NCBI GenBank assembly: GCA_964392985.1
Contig: CAYMSF010000010.1
Location: forward strand, 20,554-84,553
Direction: 5' to 3'
DNA length: 64,000 bases
Source: CAYMSF01 sp964392985
Lineage (GTDB): Bacteria > Verrucomicrobiota > Lentisphaeria > Victivallales > Victivallaceae
The stretch's first letter is position 1; every line of letters starts with the position of its first letter. This document shows, one piece after another, positions 35,978-45,647 of the stretch. A model generated the notes under the pieces. That model was not told where the DNA came from. It saw only the letters and a program-made list of their open reading frames with translations, and did no database searches. The position numbers and the translations under genes were made by a program.

Positions 35978-36979
35978 TTACAGTGTTGCCATATAGCAAA
36001 TCAGGTCAACAACCTTGTTGGAATAACCCCATTCATTGTCATACCAGGAAACAACTTTAACAAAGTTATCATTCAATGAAATACCAGCCTTGGCATCAAA
36101 AATAGATGTTCTGGCATCATGAACGAAATCTTGAGAAACAACTTCCTCTTCGGTGTAACCGAGAACGCCCTTGAGTTCGCCTTCGGAAGCCGCTTTCATC
36201 GCTTCGCAAATCGCCTTGTAGCTGGCGCCTTTTTCGATACGGCAGGTCAGGTCAACCGCGGAAACGTCAGCGGTCGGAACGCGGAACGCCATACCGGTAA
36301 GTTTGCCTTTCAGTGCCGGAATAACGACACCGACAGCTTTCGCTGCGCCGGTTGATGACGGTATAATATTGCAGAGCGCTGCACGGCCGCCGCGCCAGTC
36401 CTTGTTGGACGGACCGTCAACAGTCTTCTGGGTGGCAGTGGTAGCATGAACGGTAGTCATCAAACCTTCAATAATACCAAATTTATCATTCAACACCTTG
36501 GCAATCGGAGCCAGGCAGTTGGTAGTACAGGATGCGTTGGAAACAATATGCATATCTTTGGTCAATGACTTATGATTGACGCCCATTACGAACATCGGAG
36601 TGTCATCTTTGGACGGCGCAGACATGATAACTTTCTTCGCACCAGCCTTCAAATGCATTTCGGCTTTATCCTTGGAGAGGAACAAACCGGTAGATTCAAC
36701 CACATAATCAGCGCCAACTTCGCCCCATTTCAACTGGGTCGGATCTTTTTCAGCGGTAACACGGATTTTCTTGCCGTTAACGACAAGCTGTCCGTCTTCC
36801 ACTGCAATTTGACCTTCAAATTTGCCGTGTACTGAATCGTAGCGCAGTTGATACGCGATATAATCAACTTCCATCAAGTCGTTGATTGCGACAACTTCGA
36901 CATCTTTCCGTTCGACCGCCGCGCGGAAGACCAGACGGCCGATACGACCAAATCCGTTAATACCAATCTTTACTGCCAT
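35978..36979 (-). CDS. gap: glyceraldehyde-3-phosphate dehydrogenase
   Basis: A 333-residue NAD-dependent enzyme with GINGFGRIGR, the catalytic cysteine in SNASCTTNCLAP and the WYDNEWGYSNKVVDL C-terminus. It is the first gene of the leftward glycolytic set and has a promoter about 115 bases upstream. Confidence 0.97.
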   Translation of the reverse strand: MAVKIGINGFGRIGRLVFRAAVERKDVEVVAINDLMEVDYIAYQLRYDSVHGKFEGQIAVEDGQLVVNGKKIRVTAEKDPTQLKWGEVGADYVVESTGLFLSKDKAEMHLKAGAKKVIMSAPSKDDTPMFVMGVNHKSLTKDMHIVSNASCTTNCLAPIAKVLNDKFGIIEGLMTTVHATTATQKTVDGPSNKDWRGGRAALCNIIPSSTGAAKAVGVVIPALKGKLTGMAFRVPTADVSAVDLTCRIEKGASYKAICEAMKAASEGELKGVLGYTEEEVVSQDFVHDARTSIFDAKAGISLNDNFVKVVSWYDNEWGYSNKVVDLICYMATL

Positions 36980-37357
36980 TTTTCTTTCCTTTTTTTGGTT
37001 TTCTTAAGTTTAGAATTTAAGGTAGAACATTTTATCTCCGGACAAACCGGATTCTGCCGCCATTATGTTTTATGTTTAAGGACGGAAACAATAATATACC
37101 TTTAAAAGTTATAAAGTCAATAATCCGATTTCTAAAATTTTCAAAACATATTATGACCGCTTTTTTCCAAAAAAATATAAAAAAAGAGTCAATTACCATT
37201 TGCAAAAATATGATAAGCGGTTTAACTTATCCGTCCTCTTTGGCTTCCTAAACCCGATCGGGGCGTCAATGAGGGTGATGCATTGTTGGCTTATTTCGGT
37301 GTTTGAAATAAAGAAATGCGGGTAGAGGTATCCGCGACAGAGAAACTGAGAGAAAAA
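36980..37357. other. divergent regulatory region between gap and rplM
   Basis: This 378-base gene-free stretch holds the leftward gap promoter (37093-37120). On the plus strand there is an AT-rich tract and then a small hairpin, gataag at 37212-37217 with cttatc at 37226-37231, in what should be the rplM leader. A candidate rplM promoter was not clear. The hairpin could be a ribosomal-protein leader element, but that is a guess. Confidence 0.5.
37093..37120 (-). promoter_or_regulatory. sigma-70-type promoter for gap
   Basis: On the minus strand TTGACT (37120-37115) and TATATT (37098-37093) are separated by 16 bases. The gap start codon is about 113 bases downstream, giving a leader of roughly 105 bases. 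Confidence 0.65.
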
Positions 37358-37792
37358 ATGAAAACTTATCTTGCAAAAACTGGTGAAATCGAACGTGAAT
37401 ACATTCTGTTCGACGCATCAGAAGCGCCGCTGGGCAGAATGGCGGTAAAAATTGTCAATGCACTTAGAGGCAAAGACAAACCAACTTTCACTCCACATAT
37501 TGATACAGGTAATTTTGTTATTGTAATTAACGCGTCAAAAACGGTTCTTACCGGCAACAAAGATACCCGGAAGACATATCAAGACTTCAGCGGTTATCCC
37601 GGTGGTCAAAAAGATTATACCGCAGATGTCATCCGCGAAAAACATCCGGAACGTTTAGTGAAAGATGCCGTTTGGGGTATGATGCCGAAGGGCAGGCTTG
37701 GACGTGCTCTTTTCCGTAAACTTCGGGTATATGCCGGTAGCGACTACGATGAAAAAGCTCAGAAACCAACCAAAGTATCACTTCAGGAGTAA
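37358..37792 (+). CDS. rplM: 50S ribosomal protein L13
   Basis: A 144-residue L13, close to the 142 of E. coli. It shows KTYLAKTGEIEREYILFDA, APLGRMAVKIVNALRGK and AVWGMMPKGRLGRALFRKLR. I chose ATG at 37358 because it yields the normal N-terminus and has GAGAG just upstream; an ATG at 37316 would add 14 unrelated residues. It is followed by rpsI after nine bases, the universal L13-S9 operon. Confidence 0.97.
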   Translation: MKTYLAKTGEIEREYILFDASEAPLGRMAVKIVNALRGKDKPTFTPHIDTGNFVIVINASKTVLTGNKDTRKTYQDFSGYPGGQKDYTADVIREKHPERLVKDAVWGMMPKGRLGRALFRKLRVYAGSDYDEKAQKPTKVSLQE

Positions 37793-37801
37793 TGGAATAA
37801 A

Positions 37802-38206
37802 ATGGTTACTAATAGAAAAGTTGAAGAAATTTGGGCAACCGGACGCAGAAAATGTGCAATCGCCAGAGTTCGTATTAAACCCGGCACTGGCAAAATAGTC
37901 GTCAACGGCAAGCCCTTTAATACATATTTTCCTCAAGAAGCTATCAGCGGTTTTATTTTTCAGCCGTTGACAGTGACTGACAATCAGGGCAAATTTGACA
38001 TCAATGCCAACATTGACGGCGGTGGCACAGCCGGACAGGCCGGAGCGTTCCGTCACGGTGTTGCGCGCGCTTTAATTAAATATGACGAAACCCTGCGCCC
38101 GGTTTTGAAAAACTGCGGAATGCTGACACGCGATGCCAGAGTGAAAGAGCGGAAAAAATCCGGTCAGCCTGGCGCACGCAAACGCTTCCAGTTCTCAAAA
38201 CGCTGA
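37802..38206 (+). CDS. rpsI: 30S ribosomal protein S9
   Basis: A 134-residue S9. It has ATGRRKCAIARVRI, the GTGKIVVNGKP loop, GGTAGQAGAFRHGVARALI and the basic tail GARKRFQFSKR that reaches the ribosomal P site. It follows rplM directly and is followed by argC after 24 bases. Confidence 0.97.
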   Translation: MVTNRKVEEIWATGRRKCAIARVRIKPGTGKIVVNGKPFNTYFPQEAISGFIFQPLTVTDNQGKFDINANIDGGGTAGQAGAFRHGVARALIKYDETLRPVLKNCGMLTRDARVKERKKSGQPGARKRFQFSKR

Positions 38207-38230
38207 TCTGTTACAGAACGGAGGCTTTTC

Positions 38231-39259
38231 ATGGCTGAAATTCGTGCTGCAGTGGTTGGAGCATCCGGTTATTCCGGCGAAGAGCTGGTACGGTTGCTCT
38301 GCCGCCACCCGCATTGCAAATTGTCTGTCATTACCTCACGGCAATACGCCGGCAAATCTGTCGGCGAAATTTTTCCCCGCTTTGCAGAAAACAAACTGAA
38401 TTTTACCGTTCCTGATGTCAAAGCGATCGCCAGTGAGTGTGATGTCGCTTTTCTCGCTCTGCCGCATGGTCTGGCGACAGAGTTTGCGATTCCATTATTG
38501 GAATCCGGAGTTAAGGTTATTGACATCAGCGCTGATTTCAGATTGAGAAGCACCGCCAAATATAAAGAATACTATAAGGAAGATCACCCATCCCCGGAAT
38601 TGTTAAAACAAGCCGTGTATGGTCTTCCCGAACGTTACCGCGCTCAACTCAAAACTGCAGATTTGATTGCTTGTGCGGGATGTTATCCGACCAGTTCCAT
38701 TCTGCCGGCAGCGCCGATGCTCTCCTCCGGACTGGCATTAACTACCGGAATTGTGATTTCCAGCATGAGTGGCGTTTCCGGCGCCGGACGCAAAGTTGAT
38801 TTGCCATACATTTTTCCGGAATGCAATGAAAGTTTGCGGGCATATTCCGCAGTAGGACACCGGCATCTGCCGGAGATTGAACAGGAATTAGCCGCCGCTG
38901 CAGGATGTCCGGACATCGCCATTAATTTTGTTCCGCATCTGGTTCCAGTCAACCGGGGCATCAATTCAACGATTCTGCTTTACGCCGCTCCAGGTTGCTC
39001 CCTGGAAAAAATAGAAAGTGTTTTCCAGGAAACATATTCTGCCGAGCCTTTCGTCAGAGTGTTGCCCAAAGGGAAATTTTCCGACACCAAATATGTCACC
39101 ATGACAAATGTTTGTGAAATCGGCTTTGTGTTCGATCAGCATACCGGTAAAATTATTCTGACTGGTGCAGAGGATAATTTGACCAAAGGCGCTTCCGGTC
39201 AGGCTATACAGTGTATGAATATACGGTTCGGCTTCGACGAAACCGACGGATTACTGTAA
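38231..39259 (+). CDS. argC: N-acetyl-gamma-glutamyl-phosphate reductase
   Basis: A 342-residue NADPH-dependent enzyme of arginine synthesis. N-terminal VVGASGYSGEELVRLL, catalytic Cys in ACAGCYPTSSILP and the GHRHLPEIEQEL His motif are present. It sits in the wake of rplM-rpsI with a ribosome-binding sequence (ACGGAGG) of its own; the rest of the arg pathway is not in the window. Hairpin-forming sequence after the stop (gcttca/tgaagc near 39323-39341) may terminate the transcript. Confidence 0.95.
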   Translation: MAEIRAAVVGASGYSGEELVRLLCRHPHCKLSVITSRQYAGKSVGEIFPRFAENKLNFTVPDVKAIASECDVAFLALPHGLATEFAIPLLESGVKVIDISADFRLRSTAKYKEYYKEDHPSPELLKQAVYGLPERYRAQLKTADLIACAGCYPTSSILPAAPMLSSGLALTTGIVISSMSGVSGAGRKVDLPYIFPECNESLRAYSAVGHRHLPEIEQELAAAAGCPDIAINFVPHLVPVNRGINSTILLYAAPGCSLEKIESVFQETYSAEPFVRVLPKGKFSDTKYVTMTNVCEIGFVFDQHTGKIILTGAEDNLTKGASGQAIQCMNIRFGFDETDGLL

Positions 39260-39463
39260 TTTTTCTCTTAATTGAGGAACTTTCAGCTGTTTCTGTTGTC
39301 AGTTAGTGGTAAGGATATTTATTGCTTCACGAGAGATGAAGCCGGAAAACAGTATTGTTTTTAATTTCTCTCTTGATTTTTCAGCGTTTTCACGCTAAAG
39401 TAATTTGTATGTTGATACGGCTAATCATAATGATTCGATGAATATAATCTGGCTGAGGTTTCA

Positions 39464-41386
39464 ATGGAAAAAGAAAGAGTTATGCAAGAAAATCTGGACA
39501 ATTCGAAATTACTGGTAAAACTGGCAATTATTTCCGGCTCTGGCTGTTTGATACTGGCGACACTGTCAGGTGTTCTTTCCAGTTGGTCAGGCTCTGACGT
39601 TTTTGCCTTGTTGCTGCTTCCTTATGTAATTGCAATCCTGTTTGCTATCGGCGCCATGGCGTATGGCATACTGGGTGCTTCTGCAGCGCAGGAGGATGAA
39701 GATAAAAGACTCCTGGAAAAACGGAAAGAATCTGTCGCCGTGCTCAATGTTGAAGAAGATGTCAGATTTACTTCAGGAAGATCCTTCGAAAATTATAAGA
39801 AAGTCACACCTTATTTCCTGACCGCTATTGGTGCGATAATTATTTTCGGCACCTTGTTTCTATATTGGCATGAATGGGTTGTCCGTGCGGCTAGACCGGT
39901 AGCATCAAACGCCCTGCATGGCGCATTTGTAGCAGTTATTTTTATGACGCTGTCTGTTTTCTCCGGCGCCTTTCTCGTCGGACAGTCCCGTGATAAAAAC
40001 TTCCGCTGGCTGCGTCCGGTAGGGGCATGGATGATTTTAAGTTTTGTCGTTGGCGTTTTAGCCATGATCTCGATATTGGCATTCCGTTTTGGCTACGGCG
40101 CGCTTGACTTTTACCTCTCCCGCGTAGTTTTTGTAATCTACCTTCTGCTTGGCACGGAACAAGTGGTTAATTTTATTACAGAATTTTACCGTCCGCGGAC
40201 AATTGAAGAACCGCGTCCGGTTTTTGAAAGTCGTCTGTTGAGTTTATTTACTGAACCGGGTGGAGTAGTTAGAAATATCGCCGACACTCTTGATTATCAG
40301 TTTGGTTTTAAAGTTTCCAAAACCTGGATTTACGGGTTTATGGAAAAATCACTATTCCCTCTGCTCATTATCTGGTTTGTAGTTCTATGGTTGTTTACCT
40401 GTATTGCAGAAGTTGGTCCGACTCAGGTTGGCGTCAGGGAGCAATTCGGCAAAGTAGTCACAGAAAAATTACTGAAACCCGGCATATATCTCACACTTCC
40501 CTATCCTTTCGGCAAGATTGCCCGCTATTCCTGTTCTGAAATCCATCAGGTGCTGGTCGGTCCTAAAATGGAGGACAGTTCAGGAAAAAAATCAACGCCT
40601 GAAGTTGTTACCTGGACAGAAGAACACTATGCATCAGAAACCTATTATCTGGTGGCGTCAGAAAAAGTTGACAACAGCAAAACCCCGGCAACCGCCGTAT
40701 CATTTCTCGGTATCAGCGTTCCGGTGCAATATCATATTACCCAGGACGGATTATTTGATTATGCCTATCGCAATAAAGATGCACCGAAAATGCTGCAAAG
40801 TATTGGCGAAATGGTTGCATCAAAGTATTTTGCCAGCGTCTCCATAATGGACGTGATGTCTTTCGGACGCCATAAAGCGGCGGTTGATTTAAAAGAGTTA
40901 ATGCAGAAAGCAGTTGACAAACAGAAACTGGGCATACAAATTGTCAGCGTTAATTTGCACGATGTCCATCCTCCAACCAAAGAAGTGGCGCCGGCATTTC
41001 AAGATGTTATCGGCTCAATGGAGGAACGCGAATCTGAAATTCTCAGAGCTAAAGTGTATCGTGAAAAAGTCGTCCCGGAAACTGAGGTCGAGGCGTTGCG
41101 TTTAAAACAGCAGGCGATTGGTTACCGCGAACAGATAACCATGGTTGCCAAAGCTGAAGGCGAACGCTTCAACAAACAACTACAGGCATATCAGATTATG
41201 CCGTCACTGTACCGGTTGCGCACCTATCTGGATATGCTTGAAAAAGATTGCAAAAATACCAGAAAGTATATCATCAGTTCTTCCATTCCCAATGAAGTAT
41301 ATGAGTTGAATTTTGAGAAAAAAGCCAGCATGGACTTGATTGATGCCGATTTAAACGCAATCAATCCCAATGCTCCCCAAAAATAA
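39464..41386 (+). CDS. polytopic SPFH/HflK-like membrane protein
   Basis: A 640-residue SPFH (band 7, stomatin/prohibitin/flotillin/HflK) protein with an unusual front. At least six hydrophobic segments lie in residues about 14-235 (for example LPYVIAILFAIGAMAYGILG and VAVIFMTLSVFSGAFLVG), and a seventh at about 302-320 leads into the SPFH domain at VGPTQVGVREQFGKVV. Its C-terminal half has the long heptad-rich helix (REKVVPETEVEALRLKQQA). Ordinary HflK and HflC have only one membrane segment. It opens a seven-gene run of like orientation, 43 bases or so ahead of the next SPFH gene. SPFH complexes scaffold membrane proteases or transporters; the specific partner is unknown. Confidence 0.85.
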   Translation: MEKERVMQENLDNSKLLVKLAIISGSGCLILATLSGVLSSWSGSDVFALLLLPYVIAILFAIGAMAYGILGASAAQEDEDKRLLEKRKESVAVLNVEEDVRFTSGRSFENYKKVTPYFLTAIGAIIIFGTLFLYWHEWVVRAARPVASNALHGAFVAVIFMTLSVFSGAFLVGQSRDKNFRWLRPVGAWMILSFVVGVLAMISILAFRFGYGALDFYLSRVVFVIYLLLGTEQVVNFITEFYRPRTIEEPRPVFESRLLSLFTEPGGVVRNIADTLDYQFGFKVSKTWIYGFMEKSLFPLLIIWFVVLWLFTCIAEVGPTQVGVREQFGKVVTEKLLKPGIYLTLPYPFGKIARYSCSEIHQVLVGPKMEDSSGKKSTPEVVTWTEEHYASETYYLVASEKVDNSKTPATAVSFLGISVPVQYHITQDGLFDYAYRNKDAPKMLQSIGEMVASKYFASVSIMDVMSFGRHKAAVDLKELMQKAVDKQKLGIQIVSVNLHDVHPPTKEVAPAFQDVIGSMEERESEILRAKVYREKVVPETEVEALRLKQQAIGYREQITMVAKAEGERFNKQLQAYQIMPSLYRLRTYLDMLEKDCKNTRKYIISSSIPNEVYELNFEKKASMDLIDADLNAINPNAPQK

Positions 41387-41434
41387 ATTTTAAACAAACT
41401 GCGAAATACGCATCAAAACGGAGGCAACTTGAAT

Positions 41435-42397
41435 ATGACAGCAGAAAACAACGAAGTAGCAGCACCAGTACACTGGCCGACAATGTTGTTGGGATTAATC
41501 GTTGCGGCAATTTTCCTGGTAGCAGTGTTCTCCTTCCGGGTACACAGCACTGAAACTGCGGTAGTAACAACTTTTGGAAAAATCAATGAGCAGACCGTTG
41601 GCGCAGGATTGCATTTCCGCTGGCCCTATCCGTTTCAGGAAATCCACCAGTTTGACAATCGTTATAACTGCTTCACCGGCAATGTCGGCAAACTTGAAGA
41701 AACCTTAACCCGCGATGGTCAAAATATCATTGCCGGAATTTATATCATTTATAAAATCAGCGACGCCAAGAATTTTTTCCTCCGGATGGTAACCGTTGTT
41801 AATGCAGAAGAACAACTGAACAGCTGGATGCGCAGTATTAAAGATGAAACATTCGGCAAGTACAAATTCAATCAGTTGATTAATACCAATCCGCAAGAGA
41901 TGTGTCTGGATAAGATTGAAGCAGAAATGTGTCAAAAATTGGACAGAAAAGCCAGCGAATACGGTTTAACCGTCAAAGCTGTCGGCATCAACACCATTAA
42001 TATTCCTAAATCAATCAGTGAAAAAGTATTTGAACGCATGGTGCAGGAACGTAAAGTTGTTGCAGAACGTTATCGCGCCGAGGGCAAAAAAGAGGCGGAA
42101 ACTATTAAAATTGATTCTGACCGGAAAAAACAGATAAGCCTGGCAGAAGCAGAAGCGGAAGCAAAAGAAATTCGTGCCCAGGGCGATGCCGATGCCGCAA
42201 AATATTATGTCGCCTTTAAACAGGCGCCGGAACTGGCGGCGTTCCTGCGTAAGCTTGACTCTTTACGCAAAGTCATGAGATCCAAGACCACCCTGATTCT
42301 TGACACCGATTCCGCGCCTTTCGATTTATTGAAAATGAATGCGGATAAGCTTAAACAGGATGTTCCATCCGGCGTGACTGCTGCCGGCAAACAATAA
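41435..42397 (+). CDS. SPFH domain protein, HflC-like
   Basis: A 320-residue HflC-type protein. One membrane segment spans residues about 17-38 (TMLLGLIVAAIFLVAVFSF), followed by the SPFH domain (STETAVVTTFGKINEQTVGAGLHFRWPYPF). A helical coil (ERMVQERKVVAERYRAEGKK then AEAEAEAKEIRAQGDADAAKYY) matches the EGxxEA-type tail of HflC. ATG at 41435 lies ten bases after GGAGG; a TTG at 41429 is too close to it. It is probably a hetero-oligomeric partner of the flanking SPFH proteins. No hflB/ftsH or hflX is adjacent, so it need not be the canonical HflC. Confidence 0.88.
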   Translation: MTAENNEVAAPVHWPTMLLGLIVAAIFLVAVFSFRVHSTETAVVTTFGKINEQTVGAGLHFRWPYPFQEIHQFDNRYNCFTGNVGKLEETLTRDGQNIIAGIYIIYKISDAKNFFLRMVTVVNAEEQLNSWMRSIKDETFGKYKFNQLINTNPQEMCLDKIEAEMCQKLDRKASEYGLTVKAVGINTINIPKSISEKVFERMVQERKVVAERYRAEGKKEAETIKIDSDRKKQISLAEAEAEAKEIRAQGDADAAKYYVAFKQAPELAAFLRKLDSLRKVMRSKTTLILDTDSAPFDLLKMNADKLKQDVPSGVTAAGKQ

Positions 42398-42424
42398 CTT
42401 TATTACAGAAAGACTCGGACTGCT

Positions 42425-43582
42425 ATGGATAATACGCATAGAAAACATGAGCCGGAATATCAAACTGATCATTCCAGTCAGTATGATTCAGGCTTGAAGT
42501 CGCTGGTGAAGAGCCTTCAGGTGTCATTCATAATTCTAGTGATAATTATAGTTGGGATGCTGGTTTATTTCTTCACTTTTGGCGGGTATTTTATTGTCAA
42601 ACCCCAAGAGGCGGTAATCGTATTGCGTTTCGGCAAATATGTTGACACCTATACGGAAAACTGGCACTGGTTCTTCCCGTATCCGGTGAACAGTCTGGTA
42701 ACGCTGAATACAAGTCCGCAGATTATCAATGTTGATTTCAAGGCTACCGCACAGGTGATTCCCGGCGCTCCGGATGAACAACAGCAGGAGATGATGAGCG
42801 GTCCTTTGGAACCGGGCAAAGACAGATACCTGATAACCGCCGATGCCAATATCATTCATACCTCATGGATGCTGGAATATCAGGTTTCCAACCCCAAAAA
42901 ATATTATGAAAGCTGCCTCTGTCCGGTTGATCCGCGCAATAATGATGAGTTGCTTTTATCCGGCGCAAAAGTCAGAGGAACCCGCGGTCCACAAACTTTG
43001 CTTAAAGAAGTATTGCGTAACGTCGTTATTAAAATTACAGCTAACCGTTCGGTTGATGAAGTCCTCTATGACAAAAAGCAGGATTACAAAGACGCAGTAC
43101 AGTTAGCTTTTGCCAAAAACATTGAAGATCTTGACCTCGGTATCAAGGTTAACAGTGTTACATTGCAACAGGCATTCCCGCCGCTGAAAACTAAAAGCGC
43201 TTTCAGCGATGTTACCTCTGCGAATCAGGCTAAATCCACCATGATTGACAAAGCCAATGAATACCGGGTCAAACTTGAAAATGGTGCCGTGGCGGAACGC
43301 GCCGGAATCAACGCCGGGGCAGAAACCTACCGCAAACAGGTCGTGTCAGAAGTTAAAGCCGAAAATATCTATTTTGAAAAAATTTATACCGAATACAAAA
43401 TCAGCCCGGACACGGTGTTAATGGCATTGTATAACTTTACATTGTCTGACGTGCTCGGTGCGGTTCAGGAAAAATATCTTGTCACTAAAAGCGCCGACCG
43501 GCAACAGCAGATACGCATAAAGATAAACCCGGAACCGCTTGACGGCAATAACAGAACATCAGAAGCAACGGAAGGGAAATAA
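42425..43582 (+). CDS. SPFH domain protein, HflK-like
   Basis: A 385-residue HflK-type protein with one membrane segment at about 35-58 (VSFIILVIIIVGMLVYFFTF). Its SPFH domain begins VKPQEAVIVLRFGKYVDTYTENWHWFFPYP and includes RYLITADANIIHTSWMLEYQVSNPKKYY. A C-terminal coiled helix follows. The insertion between the first two strands of the domain is longer than usual. It follows the HflC-like gene after 27 bases and precedes the P-type ATPase gene by two bases, so it is tightly coupled to both. Confidence 0.88.
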   Translation: MDNTHRKHEPEYQTDHSSQYDSGLKSLVKSLQVSFIILVIIIVGMLVYFFTFGGYFIVKPQEAVIVLRFGKYVDTYTENWHWFFPYPVNSLVTLNTSPQIINVDFKATAQVIPGAPDEQQQEMMSGPLEPGKDRYLITADANIIHTSWMLEYQVSNPKKYYESCLCPVDPRNNDELLLSGAKVRGTRGPQTLLKEVLRNVVIKITANRSVDEVLYDKKQDYKDAVQLAFAKNIEDLDLGIKVNSVTLQQAFPPLKTKSAFSDVTSANQAKSTMIDKANEYRVKLENGAVAERAGINAGAETYRKQVVSEVKAENIYFEKIYTEYKISPDTVLMALYNFTLSDVLGAVQEKYLVTKSADRQQQIRIKINPEPLDGNNRTSEATEGK

Positions 43583-43584
43583 AG

Positions 43585-45603
43585 ATGGCATCCTCAAGCA
43601 TGAAAGAACATGATGAACACGCCGCACATTCTTCCTGCGGTCATGATCACTGTAAACACGACCATAAACGTGAACATAAACATAAATCATCTGGAATTAG
43701 CTGCCCTACTTGCGGCAACTTAACGAGTGGAACCGGGCATGACCGTACTATGGGACGGTTGGCAGTCGCGTTGATTGGCGGTTTCTTCATTATTAATTCC
43801 TTTATTCTGGAGTGGTTGATACCAGATCAGACATTTGCCGCCAGATTCAGCGCAATTGTCGGTTCAGTAACTTTGGCTTTGCCGATTATGATTACCGCCG
43901 TCAAAGATATTTATTACGGCAAAATTTACATGAATGAACTGGTGGCACTGGCGATTCTTGCCGCTTTTGCCGGCGGCGATTTTCAGACTGCCGGTATCAT
44001 CAGTTTTTTCCTGCTGTTGACCATTATTATTGAAACCCGCACCGCCAGCGGCGCACAGCGTTCAATCGAAGAGTTGATAAAACTTACCCCCCATACTGCC
44101 AGAAAGCTTGTTGATGGCAAGGAAGTTGAATGCGAAGCGTTAGATTTAAACATTGGCGACGTAATCAGGGTACGCCCCGGCGAAAATTTCCCGGTTGACG
44201 GCAAAATTATCGCTGGCGAAAGCACCGTAAATCAAGCATCAATAACCGGTGAATCCCTGCCAGTTGATAAAGACAAAGGCGATGATGTATTCGCCGGCAC
44301 TCAAAATCTGACCGGCAGTGTTGACATTGCGATAACCAAAGTCGGCGAAGATACAACGCTGGGTAAAGTTAAGGATATGATTCTCGCGGCAGAAGGCTCA
44401 AAATCTCCGATAGTCAGAATCATTGACCGTTATGCCGGATATTATACTCCGACCGTATTGATGATTGCCGGCGTTACCTGGTGGTTTACTCAAGATATGC
44501 AACGCGTGATTACGCTGATGGTTATTGCCTGCCCGTGCGCTATAGTTCTGGCTACGCCTACAGCAGTTGTTGCCGCGGTAGCAGCCGCCGCGCGCCTGGG
44601 AATTCTAATTAAAAACGTCAGCCATCTCGAACTGGCCGCCAAAATAAGAGCGTTTGTATTCGACAAAACTGGAACGTTAACTGATGGCGTGCTTTCAGTT
44701 GCCAGACTCAGCCCGTTTGATAATATTGCTCCGGCGGAACTGTTAAAAATCGCCGCGTCAACTGAACAGCACAGCAACCATCCGACCGCGGTGGCTTTGC
44801 AAAAATTAGCGGTTGAGGCCGAGTTAAATCTGTCCCCGGCCACTGAATTCAGCGAAGTACACGGCAAGGGTGTCCATGCTATGGTTTCAGGACATAAGTG
44901 CTGTGTCGGACGGCTGGCATGGCTGCAATCGCTTGGTTTTTCCGCTCCTACGACAACGGAACAGGATGATCATGGCATGAGCGTGGTTTATGTGGCGCAT
45001 GATGATAAAATTATCGGTTGGATTGGATTCAAAGATAAATTACGCAAAAATGCGATTCAAGTTATTAAGGACTTGCGCATCCTCGGCGTTAAACACTGTG
45101 CGATGGTTACCGGTGACCGTAAATCTGTTGCAGAAGCCGTCGCCACCGCCATTCAGATTGACGAATTTGAAAGCGAATGTCTGCCGGAATCAAAGGTGGA
45201 ATACGTTGAACGAATTAAACAGAACGCCAGAGTAGCGGTTGTCGGTGATGGCGTAAATGATGCTCCGGCGCTTGCCGCCGGCGATTTAGGTATTGCCATG
45301 GGCGCAATAGGCAGTGATATTGCCATCAACAGCGCATCTGTTGCGTTAATGACTAACGATCTCCGCCGTATTCCCATGCTTGTTTTCCTCTCCCGTAAAT
45401 CAAGAATTATCATTAATCAGAACTTATTTGTCGGAATGGTGTTTGTCTTTGGCGGAATGATCTTTTCCGTATTTGGCTGGATGACACCGGTATGGGCTGC
45501 TGTTCTGCACACGTTAAGTACGCTTTTGATAATCTTCAACAGCGCCAGACTGGTACGTACCGGAGAGGAGCTTACGCTGGAAGATTCAAACAAGGACCAA
45601 TAA
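43585..45603 (+). CDS. heavy-metal-type P1B ATPase with His-rich N-terminus
   Basis: A 672-residue P-type ATPase. Residues 7-37 are a His/Cys-rich stretch (HDHCKHDHKREHKHK) likely to bind metal, followed by a CPTCG pair. The transmembrane CPC motif is at about residues 314-317 (ACPCAIVLATP), the phosphorylation site is DKTGTLTDG near 360, the SNHPTA motif of P1B is near 396, and the hinge is GDGVNDAPAL. The last helices contain HTLSTLLIIFNSARL, where Zn/Co pumps typically have HEGST or HDGGT, so ion selectivity cannot be assigned. GGAAGGG precedes the ATG. Its place after three SPFH genes suggests a transporter held in an SPFH complex. Confidence 0.9.
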   Translation: MASSSMKEHDEHAAHSSCGHDHCKHDHKREHKHKSSGISCPTCGNLTSGTGHDRTMGRLAVALIGGFFIINSFILEWLIPDQTFAARFSAIVGSVTLALPIMITAVKDIYYGKIYMNELVALAILAAFAGGDFQTAGIISFFLLLTIIIETRTASGAQRSIEELIKLTPHTARKLVDGKEVECEALDLNIGDVIRVRPGENFPVDGKIIAGESTVNQASITGESLPVDKDKGDDVFAGTQNLTGSVDIAITKVGEDTTLGKVKDMILAAEGSKSPIVRIIDRYAGYYTPTVLMIAGVTWWFTQDMQRVITLMVIACPCAIVLATPTAVVAAVAAAARLGILIKNVSHLELAAKIRAFVFDKTGTLTDGVLSVARLSPFDNIAPAELLKIAASTEQHSNHPTAVALQKLAVEAELNLSPATEFSEVHGKGVHAMVSGHKCCVGRLAWLQSLGFSAPTTTEQDDHGMSVVYVAHDDKIIGWIGFKDKLRKNAIQVIKDLRILGVKHCAMVTGDRKSVAEAVATAIQIDEFESECLPESKVEYVERIKQNARVAVVGDGVNDAPALAAGDLGIAMGAIGSDIAINSASVALMTNDLRRIPMLVFLSRKSRIIINQNLFVGMVFVFGGMIFSVFGWMTPVWAAVLHTLSTLLIIFNSARLVRTGEELTLEDSNKDQ

Positions 45604-45647
45604 CGCCGTAGCATGTATCTTAAACCCCTTTAGCGGAGACAATATTG

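Noticed and set aside
37201..37315. tRNA-like folds in intergenic regions, including the rplM leader
   Set aside because: No cloverleaf with the TTCRANY loop and 7-base acceptor stem could be drawn.
41435..43582. Calling the two SPFH genes hflC and hflK outright
   Set aside because: The neighbourhood lacks ftsH and hflX, and three SPFH genes are present, so the canonical names would overstate the evidence.
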